From positions 310,001 to 374,000 of the forward strand of contig NW_024609948.1 in the NCBI RefSeq assembly GCF_016920785.2: DNA of 64,000 nucleotides, written 5' to 3'. A model generated the notes under the pieces. That model worked only from the letters and a program-made list of their open reading frames with translations, had not been told where the DNA came from and did no database searches. Shown piece by piece: positions 53,758 to 64,000 of the stretch (position 1 is its first letter; the number at the start of each line of letters is the position of its first letter). The translations under genes were made by a program, and so were the position numbers. Source of the stretch: Ixodes scapularis. Lineage: Eukaryota; Arthropoda; Arachnida; Ixodida; Ixodidae.

Positions 53758-55020
53758 TGGAGAATGGTCCGCAGCAATGGTGGCTGATGTGACGTCAATG
53801 CAAGTCGTGTATACACGCAAGTCTATGGGAGAAACACACAAAAGAAGGAAATTAAAGCTTCTACACAGTGTTCGAAGGCATGTATTTTACGATGTGCTGC
53901 AATAATTTTATTGTGTGTTTGGAGGTTGAATTGCGATTTCTCAAGCATTCGAATGCCCATTAAAATATTGTGCTATAGCACCCATGGCTGATCTGGCAAG
54001 CTTGCTCTCGTGGTGGAGTGAACAAATAAACTTGCTGTCAATAATGCCGTCGTGGGGGAGCCCAGAAGTTGCTGAACATCAACAAAGTTCCATATTGGCA
54101 GCGTCTTTCTTGGAGTGAGCGAAATCATAGCAGAGCCTTCAAGCTTGTCACCTGCTAAACCCGACTCATTGAAATCGCCACCGACTCCGAGGTACCTCTA
54201 GGTAACTCTCTTCTCAGTGAGCTGCTGTACATTTTTTGCCCAGTAGAGTCACTCTCGACAACAAAACATTTCTATATAACAACCGCGAGGGTTGTCAGTT
54301 TTAATGTTTGTGCACTAGCTATTTGACAGGCTTCCCGACAGCAGCCAAAAGATTCAGTGACGACAACAGTTTACGAGAGGGGGAACGTCACTTTTCTTTG
54401 TCTTTCCCATAGAGTTTTATGCATTAGCCAATGTCAAGTGATGGGCGCTGGTGGCACCACTCCTCCCTATTAAGACGAGCCTCGATCCGTGATCCAGCTT
54501 ACTACAACAGAGATCAGTGGCACCAACTAGCCCAGGTACTGATGTCGCTGGCTTTCTGGCGCAATATAATAAATAACATGCTGAAAAGAGCAGGGCCATG
54601 ACATGACGTGGTGAGGCTAGCCTCTGTGATGCAGCTTCTTCGGTAGGTGCATCCCCTCTGACCTCATCGCCCGTCTGTCTATGCTGAAAGAAGCAGTGGT
54701 AAATCTCCTTCGTGGGATTGCCAATGGGAGCAGCTTCATCTCCATCTTTGGCAAACTCCACCGGCGAACCAACTCCATTGTGACGTCTGTCAACACGCAC
54801 GACTGAGTTGAAACTCTATCGGGATTTTTCCCTTAAAGTGTCCCCACTGAGAATCTCAAAACACCGCGGTGAGTATAACAGTAAAAATATTATTTTTAAG
54901 TTGGCAAAATGAATAGCATGAGACAAAATTAAAAAATATATTCCTGAAATCTGGTTGCATGAATTAGTACCTAATGTACTGAAATAATGAATACAATCAA
55001 CGTTAACTACAACCCTTTAC
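53758..55020. other. Unassigned sequence
   Basis: A 127-codon minus-strand frame (54417-54800) was read. No domain recognised. CACCAACTAGCCCA at 54516 is another tail fragment of the 25792 family. Confidence 0.35.
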
Positions 55021-56834
55021 GTTGCGAAGACAGTTGTGGCCGACAACGCTAAGAAGCGCAAGCTAGGTCGCTACGTCTCGGCACGACAGTTTGCGCTTCT
55101 CCTGGACTTTCTCGGTGAAAGTCGAGTTTTCTCGGGGACTGCTACAGAGAGCTTTGTTACCAAGGAGGAGCGAGATACACTATGGGGCGTAATAGTTTGA
55201 GAGTTAAATGCCCTTCGGCCATAAAGAATAACTTTCTGGAACTCACGTGCATGCCAGACGTGGGCTTGCGACCTGAGAGTCTCGTGTCCCTAACAGAAGA
55301 CCGGTGCAAACCTGCCAACTCTTCCGAATTTTTTGTAAAATGTATGAATTGGGACTAATTCTACGATTTTACGAATCTTGCTTCAAAGTTTACGAAAAAA
55401 AGATACTTTTTTCATTTCTATTTTTTTAAACATTTTTTTCGTAAAACCGTTGCTGGCGGTACCTCACACTGCCACAAGAGGGCGATAGGTGCCGTCCACG
55501 GCAGCGTTGTGGTTTTTACTATCCGTCTATCCGGTGACCACATATCCAAAATCAATCCAAAGCCCAAAGCCTTTGTTTGTGTGTTTGGCGGCGCATGTTG
55601 GTTTGGCGTGTTCAGACGTGGTTGGGCCTCTGTTTCGGCCAGTTTCGAGGCGAGAAGTGCAGCGTCTGTGTTTGTTACACGTGTAATCATAGCATTCCCC
55701 TGGTTGCGGTGGCTTCGCGGTGCAATGGCAAATTCCAAACCTAAAAAGAGGTACTTTCAGGTGTTCTTGAAGTCCTACACGTCGGAATTCCAGTGCTTTG
55801 TGCCGTCCAAAAAGGAGAGAAGTTTGGATTCTGTAGCACGTGCACGTGTAATGTAAGCGTTTTGCACGGTGACAAGGCTGACATTAAGCCTTGCCACCTT
55901 GCGAAACAGCCCCCCCCCCCCCCGCAATTGCGTGAGTTTTACGAATTGTAATGTCCACAGGTTGGCAGGTATGCCGGTGGGGGCGCGAGTGATGGGCCGT
56001 CCCTAAACGCGGAGCAAGAAAAATTATTATTTTTTGTGGGGACGGATTTCTCTCGAGGGGGCGGGCGTGCGCCCCCGACAGTGGACGCGCCGCTGTGGGA
56101 CTTCACGGCTGCAGCAGCAGCTTCGATAAGTACCGTGAATCTCTTGGATCATGAGCAGACACCATGTTGCTTTTTACCTTATAGAACACTAATGTACAAA
56201 ACAATGTGGTGCGAATGTATTGCCTCGTGGTGTTTTCCACGAAAGCTTGGATATCGGGGCTGCAGCACATTTCTAGACCCACTCGGAGACAATAAATCCG
56301 TGACATTCGAAAAAAAAAATAATATTGAGTTTAGGGTGCACACTATTAGACACAGGTATAACTAGAAGGGCTGTATAGCGTTGTGGTGTGTTACATAGTT
56401 GAATTATATTATGCAGGGGTCTGTGGCTGAAGGCGACATGGCAAAGGGAGGAGAGGAGGAACGTCCTGCGCAAGTGGCATGCCCCCTACCACCGAATGGT
56501 ACGAACGAAAAAGATGGGAAAGCTGCGATTGTTTATTGCAGTGTGCACGCTATTACAAATGTGTTTCGTGTCATTAGCAGTGCAGCATCCACCAGGTGCC
56601 ATGCCAGTCCGGAGAACTAGGGCCAAGTCTGGAGTTGATACGGCACGGGATCTGCTGTCCATTCAGCAGGACCAGCTGGCTGTCCAGCGAGAACTGCTGG
56701 CCACACAGCAGGGTCTGCTGGCCACCCAGCAGCAGCAGCTGGCAGTTCAGCAGGAAATGCTGCTCGTGCAGAGAGAGGCAGTCGATGCACTCCGTCGACT
56801 TGCAAGCGTAGGTGTTAAGAGAACTGTAGTGTAG
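55021..56834 (+). pseudogene. Myb/SANT-like (zeste-type) DNA-binding protein relic, two exons
   Basis: The frame at 55045 reads GRYVSARQFALLLDFLGES, TKEERDTLW, a stop, then ELNALRP. The pattern Q-F-x-x-L-x-x-F...L-W...L-N-A-x-x-P is that of zeste-type Myb_DNA-bind_5 domains. After the inserted element 55307-55973 the frame resumes with GPSLNAEQEKLLFFVGTD. A likely intron follows. The last exon (about 56582-56834, acceptor GTGTCATTAGCAG) encodes a Gln- and Leu-rich coiled coil (QQDQLAVQRELLATQQGLLA...) to a stop. Layout of Myb domain, linker and coiled coil fits the TE-associated Myb family. Stops show decay in exon 1. Confidence 0.5.
55307..55973. mobile_element. MITE inserted in the Myb-like relic, CCGGTG duplication
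   Basis: The ends CAAACCTGCCAAC and GTTGGCAGGTATG match 12 of 13 inverted. CCGGTG is repeated directly outside (55301-55306, 55974-55979). The core is T-rich on the left and ends in a C run (55911-55923). hAT-like TIR, but the duplication is 6 bp. Confidence 0.7.
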
Positions 56835-57079
56835 TGCACTCCCAATTATTGTTGTTAGGCTGATTTTGGTCAACCCTACTTTAGCCAGTTAAGTTAGAAG
56901 GCAGTGTTCTTAGACTCAGACTGAAACCAGATATGATTTGTATGTGTATTTGAAGTGTCCAACAGCGAAGGCTTTATTTTGTTTATTTCAATGAAACCTT
57001 CCAGTGCCATAATGCTAATGAAAATTGGCAAGCCTTGAGACAAAATTTTTTCAACTTATTGAAAATTACCATACTGTGC

Positions 57080-59475
57080 TCGACAATCCGAACTACTACG
57101 TCTAAACCGTGGTTCAATAATCCACTTCATCGTTTATCTCATAAAAAGAAAAGATGTTTCAGGAGCGCTAAAAAAGGAAATACTTGGCCTAAGCTTGCCA
57201 CTTGCTCTTCCGAATAAAAAACTATTTTAAAGGGGTGTTAGCACACATTCTTTCTGATAACTCTAAGCAGACATTCTTTCTGCAAACTCTACCTAATATG
57301 TTAATAAACAACCCTCGCAAATTTTGGAGATTTGTACTCTGAAATTAATCTAGTGAATAGCTCTTGTAATAACATATTGAATAGTGAATGTGTGAATATT
57401 TAAATAGTGCGTTTTCTGATGCTTTCACTATTTCTACACCCATTACTGGAATTTCTCCTGTTATAGAGAATGATTTTCCAATGGATTCAATTGTTATAAA
57501 CATTCAGGGTGTTTTCAGCGGTATAGAAACCCTCAAAATATCTCCATCATGTGGCATAGAGGAAATCATTACGAAGGCTCTCACTAACACTAAATTTTCA
57601 TCCGGTCTTTACCTCAAAGATATTTGAGCAGTCCGTGGACACAGGGGTGTTGCCCTCTGACCGGAAAATTAGTAAGTAGGCCAATATCACTCACCTGCCT
57701 CTACAAGATCCTCGAGCATGTCATTTACAGGCACCTGATTAACTTCCTGGATTCCTGCAATTTCTTCACCAATGTGCAGCATGGCCTCTGGAAACGCCTT
57801 TCTATTGGGACCCAACTACTTATTCTAACTAACGATTTGTTTAAAAATCTTGACACCGGCTTTCCTACTGACGCTGTTTTGCTTAATTTCGCCAAAGTTT
57901 TTGCTAAAGTCCCGGACAATCGCATTCTTCTTAAACTTTCTTTCCTAAAACTAGATCCTCATGTTCCTAAGTGGATTGAATCATTCCTTATTCATCGCTC
58001 TCAATTCGTTTTCACTAACAGCACATCCTCCTCTTTCTCTCCCGTTTCTTCCGGTGTTCCACAGGAAATTGTGCTTGGGCCTTTGCTCTTTTTAATCTAC
58101 ATTAATGATCTCCCTCTTCACATCTCATCCTCTGTTCATCTTTTCACTGATGACCTGTGCTGTTTATAGACTAATAAAAAACCCATATGACCATGTTGCA
58201 CTCCAGAACGGCATTTAAGGGGAGACACTGCTCTTTGAAGCAAAATTTTACTAAGAAAACACATTTTTAAAAATGTGCTTTTTGAAGTTTGGCAAGCACT
58301 TATCATCTTGTCCTGAAGGATTTTCGACATATTGAATGAGGGCTACAAATATATTAAATAGGCTGTCAGGCTTTTTGTGGGTGCCTTTTAGGCATCCGGC
58401 AAAAAATGATTTTGAAACTGGAAGGTTCAAAAGTGTCATAAGTAATTTATAAATCATCCTAGAGCTTTCATTTATACCTTATTGGATTGCACATACCTCT
58501 CAGTTCACTGATCTATGTTTATTTTCTGAGCTCAGTATTTTAATTTGCGTTAATCCTTTCCATAATCATTGCAAATTAAATTTTTCATATTAATAAATCT
58601 AATTAGGTTACCTCAAAACAAAGTACATATTTGTAGTCCGATTGTAATGCCAAATAAGCCATGTAAATTTCATTTTATTTGAATCGCAAGTTATATAAAA
58701 AAGCTCTTGAAGCAGTGTGTCACACATGGCAGATGTGTCTCAACATTAGCAAATGCACACACCTTTGCTTTACACATTCTTGCTTCCAGCCCTTAAACTC
58801 GTTAACATTCAATGGCACTACCATTCTGACTGCTACACAGTAAAAATATCTAGGCGTTCGTTTAACCACTAATATATCCAGGAATGTTCATGTCGACGAG
58901 ACAATATCATCCTCAAACCGCTCACTCGGTTTTGTTTGTCGCAATTTCAACTCTGCCTTTTCTATCCTTAAACGTCTCCTTTACGCCATGCTTGTTCGCC
59001 CTAAACTAGAGTATGCTTCAGCTATCTGGCACCCACATCAGTCTTTTTTTAACTAACGCAAATCGAATCTGTCCAGAATCGTGCTGCTCGATTTATTTTT
59101 TCTAATTAGTCTCGCCTTTCTTGTGTCACTGCAATGAAATGTCAATTAGCTCTTCCTGATCTTTCCGTTCGTCGCAGAATTTCCCGTCTTTGCCTTTCCA
59201 TAAAATGTACTATTCGGAACCATTACGACAGTCTCTCCTCAGCCAGCCCAGCTATATCTCTGCAAGACTCGATCATTCGTGCAAGATTACCCTTCTTAAG
59301 ACCATTTCAACATTCCCTTCTACCAGAAGCTATTGTAGACTGGAATGGCCTTCCAGATGATATTGTCACCATCACCGATAACGCTAAAATCAGAACTGTG
59401 CTAACCATGCACTCCCCTCTGTAATGCCCTTTGGGGCCTTGAGGGTAATTCTAAGTAACTAAAGAAACAAATAAA
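57080..59475 (+). pseudogene. CR1/L2-like LINE, decayed, split by an insertion
   Basis: It starts in the endonuclease-RT linker (KPWFNNPLHRLSHKKK), then LPNMLINNPRKFWRF and SPSCGIEEI. The RT follows in 57624-58169 with GVPQEIVLGP. Motif A is NFAKVFAKV, with the catalytic Asp lost. Motif C is LFTDDL, with Ala changed to Thr. After an insertion (58218-58722) it resumes with CLNISKC, KYLGVRL, LVRPKLEYASAIW and ends ITDNAKIRTVLTMHSPL with stop and AATAAATAATA tail. It is the older sibling of 44993-46480. Confidence 0.8.
58218..58722. mobile_element. 500-bp insertion in the LINE, ACACTGCT ends
   Basis: The LINE frame stops at LQNGI (58216) and resumes at CHTWQM (58719), so the DNA between is inserted. 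It starts AGGGGAGACACTGCTCTT and ends AAGAGCTTTT-like on the minus strand (CTCTTGAAGCAGTGTGTC on the plus), an imperfect TIR with ACACTGCT perfect. The interior is AT-rich and non-coding. Confidence 0.6.
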
Positions 59476-60657
59476 TAATATTCCGCCACCAGCGTGTGTT
59501 CGTGTAATTATAGGAAACTGGCCTCGTTACTGAAGGACTTGTCACGCGGCAACTCTGCCGTCAGTGTAACTAAAATGCATCATTCGCAAGCGCAGGCAAG
59601 GACGCCACCAAGGCAGCTCCAAAGGGGAAAGAGAACAGAGTAAGGGTGGATTTACTCGCCCCACATACGCTTTTGATCAGACTTCTCGACTTCTTTCGTT
59701 AACACAGCCATTCTCTTTTCTTCTGTGCTTTAGGAGCACCTAAAATGCCAGTAACTCGTTGTCTACGAGTAATCTAATAAGGTGAATGGTGAAAACTGCT
59801 CTGCAACATGACTGCACAGAGCTTACCAAGGTGAAAAGTTGTTTGGCAAAAGTTTCCTATAGTATTGCTTGCAACGCGTCTGAAAACCTCTGGCGTGCTT
59901 TTAACTTTACTAATGTGTTGCGTAACAGTTTGCATTTTGTGCATAATGCCCTCCCCTTTTCCTGCAGGCTGTAGAGGGACAAGCAGCAGCAAGTGCGCAC
60001 CAGTCGTCCGCACTGACTTCGCTAGTGCTTCAGCTCGTCGGTGTGCAGAATCTCCATCCGCCAGCCGAATAAAGTGGGTCTCTATGCTCCATTTCATTTT
60101 TGGCACGGGTTACACCACCGTTACTTGAACATCTCAGTTGAAAAACTGCCATAGGTGTCCGCTTTGCAGAATTGTTAAAAGCGAGCAGTCGCAGTCCCGC
60201 TGTTCTTGCTGCAGCGGCCATTTTGTAAACTGTGGCTAGACCAAACAACATCTGTGCCTCGATGGGCTTCTCAAGCGTGGCACTGCTCCCCATTGTAGCT
60301 CGCTGTGGCTCGCGTGTGGTGTCCGCATTTGAAGACCAACTTTCCTTAACTGGTATGTCGTAGTAATCTTAGATTACGCCACAAGCGAACTTGACATGCA
60401 GAAAGAAGGAATTTTTATCAATGTAGACTGCTTTGTAACATCTTCCAACTATTCATATTTGTTTATTCAAAGTGTTCAATAATGGCCGGAGTGTCTCCTT
60501 GGTGCACTTGTTAGTAACAGGAATACAAAGGATTTCCAGCAAGGAAGCCTAAGGAAGCTCGAGCACTTCTTAAAGGACACATGCAAAGGACTAATAAAGT
60601 TTTTTTAAACAGCCTGGTTGGGAAAAGGAAGTCATAAAACAAATTCACAAGGAAAAT
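59476..60657. other. Unassigned sequence
   Basis: No supported gene. Several frames of up to 110 codons without motif. Confidence 0.4.
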
Positions 60658-61146
60658 AAAAATTTTAAGAGCTATATTCACGGCGTATACGAATTTGTAG
60701 TTGGCGCCGGCGGGCGCTGCGGAAAAGTGGCTGCTAGTCGTCACGTGACTGGTCGCTATTTGTCACGTGGTGCTTCCGCTCTATCGGAAGCTTCCTATGG
60801 TCTCTAAAAGTTAGTTATTCATCTTTATTTCAAGTGCAACAAAACACAAAGATTAATCGGTAACTTTTCGAACCCAAAGAAAGCTCCTGAAAAAGCGGAA
60901 GCAGACGTGATAGACCTGTGTGCCGGTCAGATGACGGCGGCAGCGCTGCGGGGTAGACAAACTTGCGCGGCGGTGGCGGTGTGGAGAAATGAGTTGACGG
61001 CGGCGCACCACGCTCAGCGTGCAGCGGCGGCGTGACTGTGAGTCGACTTTGAGACGGCGCACAGGTCTATCACATGACTTGCGGCGGCTCCCACGGGCGC
61101 AACTACAAAATCATTTTGTGCCGTCAATATAGCTCTAAAATTTTTT
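60658..61146. mobile_element. TIR element with AGAGCTATATT ends, carrying a nested MITE
   Basis: AAAATTTTAAGAGCTATATT plus CACGGC...TTTGTAGTTGGCGCC at the left is inverted at 61096-61146. The arms are about 46 bp. It contains the 60908-61072 element. Confidence 0.65.
60908..61072. mobile_element. Nested MITE, GTGATAGACCTGTGTGCCG ends
   Basis: GTGATAGACCTGTGTGCCG and CGGCGCACAGGTCTATCAC match at 18 of 19 inverted, with a GC-rich GGCGGC core. Length 165 bp. Confidence 0.7.
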
Positions 61147-61575
61147 TTTCTTCGTTCTAATTTTATTTTATAACATTCTTTTTCCATCTGGTCTGTTTAC
61201 AAAAAAATGTTTTTTTACTTCGCATGTGTCCTGAAACCCCCCCCCCCCCCCCATCCCCCCCTAAAAAGAAAATGCAATACTTTCAGTGCTTAAATTAACT
61301 ATGTAATGTTGACAGCCCTTATTGATTCGATAGAACCCTGGGGTGAAAATGTCCGTCAACTGATTCCAGATGTTTGGAATAGTTACCAACTTGACCTACC
61401 GGTGACAGGAAGTTACTATGCGCTGATAAACATTTCGGCTGGGTACGTGTTAGCAAATGCATGAATGCATATTCAGTGGTGGAACTGCCGCTCCATTTGC
61501 ACCAAACTGTGCCAGAAGGAATAACCTGCTACATGCTGTTCCAAAGGCTGTTCTTGAAAAGGAGACTGAAAGTGG

Positions 61576-61620
61576 CTGGCACATGGCATTCTTTGCGTTG
61601 CCAAGAATGCCATGTGCCAG
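61576..61620 (+). repeat. Perfect 18-bp hairpin
   Basis: CTGGCACATGGCATTCTT, a nine-base loop, then AAGAATGCCATGTGCCAG: an exact inverted repeat. Too short for a confident miRNA precursor, but it would fold stably. Confidence 0.7.
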
Positions 61621-61636
61621 TACTATGTGCAAAGAG

Positions 61637-62345
61637 TAGGGCTGAGCGAATATTTTAATTATTGGGGTGGGTTAACTCCTTGAGTGCACTTCTCCTCAAG
61701 AATTGATGCACTGCGGAGAAGCAATACCTGCGGAGCTGACACCACGATCTTCCGGCTCGCTTTGCCGCAGCTCAGCCGCACACGGAGGCGAAAAACACAC
61801 CTTAAAAGTGGTATAGCGCATGCGTGCGCCTGGTGTAATAAAAAGAAAAAAAAATAGTGATTGTTGATATTTACGTCACAGTAAAATCTTCAAAATCTAA
61901 CTGTGGTTGTTATGCAAGTGTATATGTTAGGCAGCAATGTTTTAGCAACCTGTGTTCATTATTTATCCTTGTTTTGTTTTAATTCAGGTATGAAGAACAT
62001 ATATTTGTATACGGCAAGAATATTTACAAATCCCCTCAATTAGGTGTGGCTGGGCTCTCTTATAGGTTTCATTTTAATTCAAATCTGTCATTTACTTGCC
62101 ACCCCAATGTAGGTATTGGACTGCCTGAGGCCACAGTCTATAAATGTAGCTAGATTAAATTTAACAGAGCTCATAAGCGGGCAATTAGAAGCTTGGGAAC
62201 AAGCTTTGTGAGTACAGCCGAATATTTGTTTAAGCATGGTGTACTAGTAGTGAAAAGCGTGGAGAAAGACGCAGCAACTATTCAATATTCAATTAAAGAA
62301 TATTCGGCCAGAACCTCTATTTAATTCGAATTCGCTTCGAACCTA
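61637..62345. mobile_element. Possible MITE, TAGGGCTGAGCGAATATT end
   Basis: The right end reads on the minus strand TAGGTTCGAAGCGAATTCG, similar to the left TAGGGCTGAGCGAATATT. AATATTCG motifs recur inside. The TIR is imperfect and no duplication was found. Confidence 0.4.
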
Positions 62346-62471
62346 ACACCCATTATTTGCACGTGCCTAACGAAGAGTTGTTGTTCTTTGTGCAAACGGT
62401 GCTCACATCGATCGCAATGAATAGGAATAGATAGCGCTACTCATTGTTATCAGTTAAAGTAACTATGTGCT

Positions 62472-62730
62472 TTGCTTAGCTGCTCTATGAACAGTAGTAG
62501 ATTGAATACGAGCAAGGGCAGCGTGACATTCAACACAAAAGTGTCCGTTTGTTGTCGAACTTGTGGCAATTACCTCACCGTGATACAAACCCTACAAAGT
62601 AGCCAAACATATTTTTTGCATCAAACACAAACCGAAGACGCCATCGGTACTCCTAACAGGTTAATTGAGACATCTGGAGAGTTACTGGCGTATGATTGTT
62701 CAATAAATAAATAAATATCTGTAGTGGCCA
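62472..62730 (+). other. Possible LINE 3' tail
   Basis: An 80-codon frame ends just before a short AATAAATAAATAAAT tail. It resembles the tails of the CR1/L2-like copies, but no RT motif is present. Confidence 0.25.
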
Positions 62731-62796
62731 GGTCCCTGTAGGTATGGTGCCTTAAATAGTTTTCCACCACCAACAACTACAGTTTTTCCTAGAAAT

Positions 62797-64000
62797 AAAA
62801 CAGCGCAAACAAACACAAGGACAAGTAGAAGGAGGGACACAGACACAGCGCTGACTCACGACTTACTTTCTTTCTCATCTTTTTAAAACATTTCAACATA
62901 AGAAAAAAAGAAAAGAAATGAAAAATAAAAGAAGGAGAATCCAGCATGTAGGATATCCTCTCTGTCATATGCCATCTGAGGAATTTTTTACACAAACTAA
63001 ACATTATATACCATTACAACAAAAAAAAACAAATTAAAAAAAAGCCAAAAACCACAGCGCGAGCCCTAATGCTCTGTGCGTACCTGTCTTGCACGCGGAC
63101 TCTTGGTATGTCGGAACCCTTTCCTGGCTGCATGTAGGCACGCGCCTGTGGTTATAGGATCACTCCCATGGAAGCAGAAAGAAAGTGTTAAAGAGACGTG
63201 CCTAAACTCCGAAGAAACTCGAACTCTTCACTGTATAACGTCACTGACTCTGAACTGACGCATAGATCGGGACCGTGTTGTCGAATGTAAAACGCTTCAT
63301 GAATTTCCCTTGCCATTTTTTGTGAATGTTTAGCCAAAATTTCAATGTCACTTAACCGAGGGGAACAACCACACCTATCACAATGAATGGCTAGGTGACC
63401 CGAAGGTGAAGACCTCAAAGACAGATAATGCTCCCGAGCTCGAACATTAATACATCTGCCCGTCTGCCCAATATACACTTTCCCACATGAAAAGGGTATT
63501 TTATAAACGACCCCCACAGCACAAGCTACATATTTGATGCGATGGTTTATTCCACACCCTACACGCTGAAGTCCTGCTCTCTCAATGGACGCACACAAAC
63601 GGGATAGCTTGGAAGGTGCTGAAAAGACTATGGGAACTCCGTATTTTACCGCCACTTTTTTGATCCTGTGGGAAAAACTGTGCAAATATGGTATTACCAC
63701 CGGTCGAGAGGCAGGCTTTTGTCTAACATTGTCAAGTATGTTAAGGGGATTCCTGAATAATTTTAAAAGTGACTCCGCTACCCCCACTATGACAAGTTTC
63801 GGGAAACCCGCTTTTGTTAACCTATCTACTTGACACAGAAAGCTGCTGAAACTTCTGTGAACACAGGATTTCAATAAAGAAGCTCTCAAACATGATTTTG
63901 CAATAGCTCTTTTTACAACTTTTGAGTGCGTTGATTCATAGCTAAGGAGGGACTTTTTTGTTCTAGGCTCATAAGCCCAGCATAGGTGACTCGTTTCAAG
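62797..64000 (-). pseudogene. Penelope-like retroelement, GIY-YIG end, partial
   Basis: The frame enters from the right edge and stays open to a stop at 63188. It begins LCWAYEPRTKKSLLSYESTH, a segment typical of the region after RT, then has LVKRAIAK-type KVVKRAIAKS. The GIY-YIG nuclease follows: GVVYKIPFSCGKVYIGQTGR (GVVY for GIY, VYIG for YIG), CINVRAREH, and AREIHEAFYIRQHG with the conserved Glu. The 3' UTR ends at a GCGCTG...GCGCTGTTTTA block (62797-62853), related to the short AAAACAGCGC repeats elsewhere. The RT lies outside the window. No stop interrupts the visible part, so the copy may be recent and the type tag only reflects incompleteness. Confidence 0.8.

Noticed and set aside
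56496..56581. Signal-peptide-like start before the coiled-coil exon
   Set aside because: The hydrophobic stretch lies in the likely intron just before an acceptor. The coiled coil is better explained as a spliced exon.
1..64000. CRISPR-like arrays, operons or phage modules
   Set aside because: No regular direct repeat with unique spacers, no tightly packed gene runs. All tandem arrays are contiguous minisatellites in a eukaryotic context.

Overview
The window looks like intergenic DNA from a large, repeat-rich arthropod genome. A hard tick or another chelicerate is my best guess. That guess rests on the repeat types: CR1/L2-like, I-like and Penelope-like retroelements, many hAT and Harbinger-type miniature elements, and short AACAGCGC/GAGGAC and AGCTTCGCCCC repeats. 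No search was run. There is no bacterial-style gene organisation, no rRNA or intact tRNA, and no confident intact host gene. Nearly all recognisable coding sequence is mobile-element derived, and most of it is broken.

Layout. 0-7 kb: a degenerate RT scrap, G-rich and CAATTGG repeats, a 120-bp-arm inverted repeat, a Harbinger-like element (2651-3320), and a 3.6-kb inverted-repeat element (3433-7034) with nested repeats. 7-16 kb: a foldback element with iterated arms (7574-8507), a hAT-type element with perfect 8-bp target duplications (9231-9942), an array of 11 TGACGTCA palindromes inside CACGTG repeats (10.26-10.87 kb), and decayed Ty3/gypsy pieces on both strands. 16-26 kb: an I-clade LINE (16.08-18.28 kb), a hAT-like element, a long-TIR element, and three nested or adjacent TIR elements, two of them with TWA target duplications. 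26.5-27.65 kb: the only stretch with the shape of a host gene (CpG-rich promoter-like block, splice donor and acceptor, AATAAA), but no single frame works from ATG to stop. 28-31 kb: a 3-kb element with 0.7-0.9-kb inverted arms, carrying a transposase-like fragment and two opposed Penelope-type ribozyme-like motifs. 31.9-34.6 kb: two copies of one foldback repeat, each split by a different insertion, so each gives the empty site for the other. 36.35-38.34 kb: a hAT element with a ZMYM1-type transposase relic. 42.0-42.93 kb: two different elements side by side between three copies of one 8-bp target. 44.4-48.4 kb: a Mutator-like transposase exon, an open CR1/L2-like LINE, and a duplicated flank that records the LINE-free site. 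49.8-56.8 kb: nested hAT elements and a Myb/SANT-like gene relic split by a MITE. 57.1-59.5 kb: a second, dead CR1/L2-like LINE with an insertion. 63.19-64.0 kb: the GIY-YIG end of a Penelope-like element running out of the window.

The genes do not form a pathway. The useful information is the insertion history: element ends, target duplications and empty sites can be read directly at many loci. Element names come from TIRs, target-duplication lengths and protein motifs read by eye, and all need a library search to be firm.
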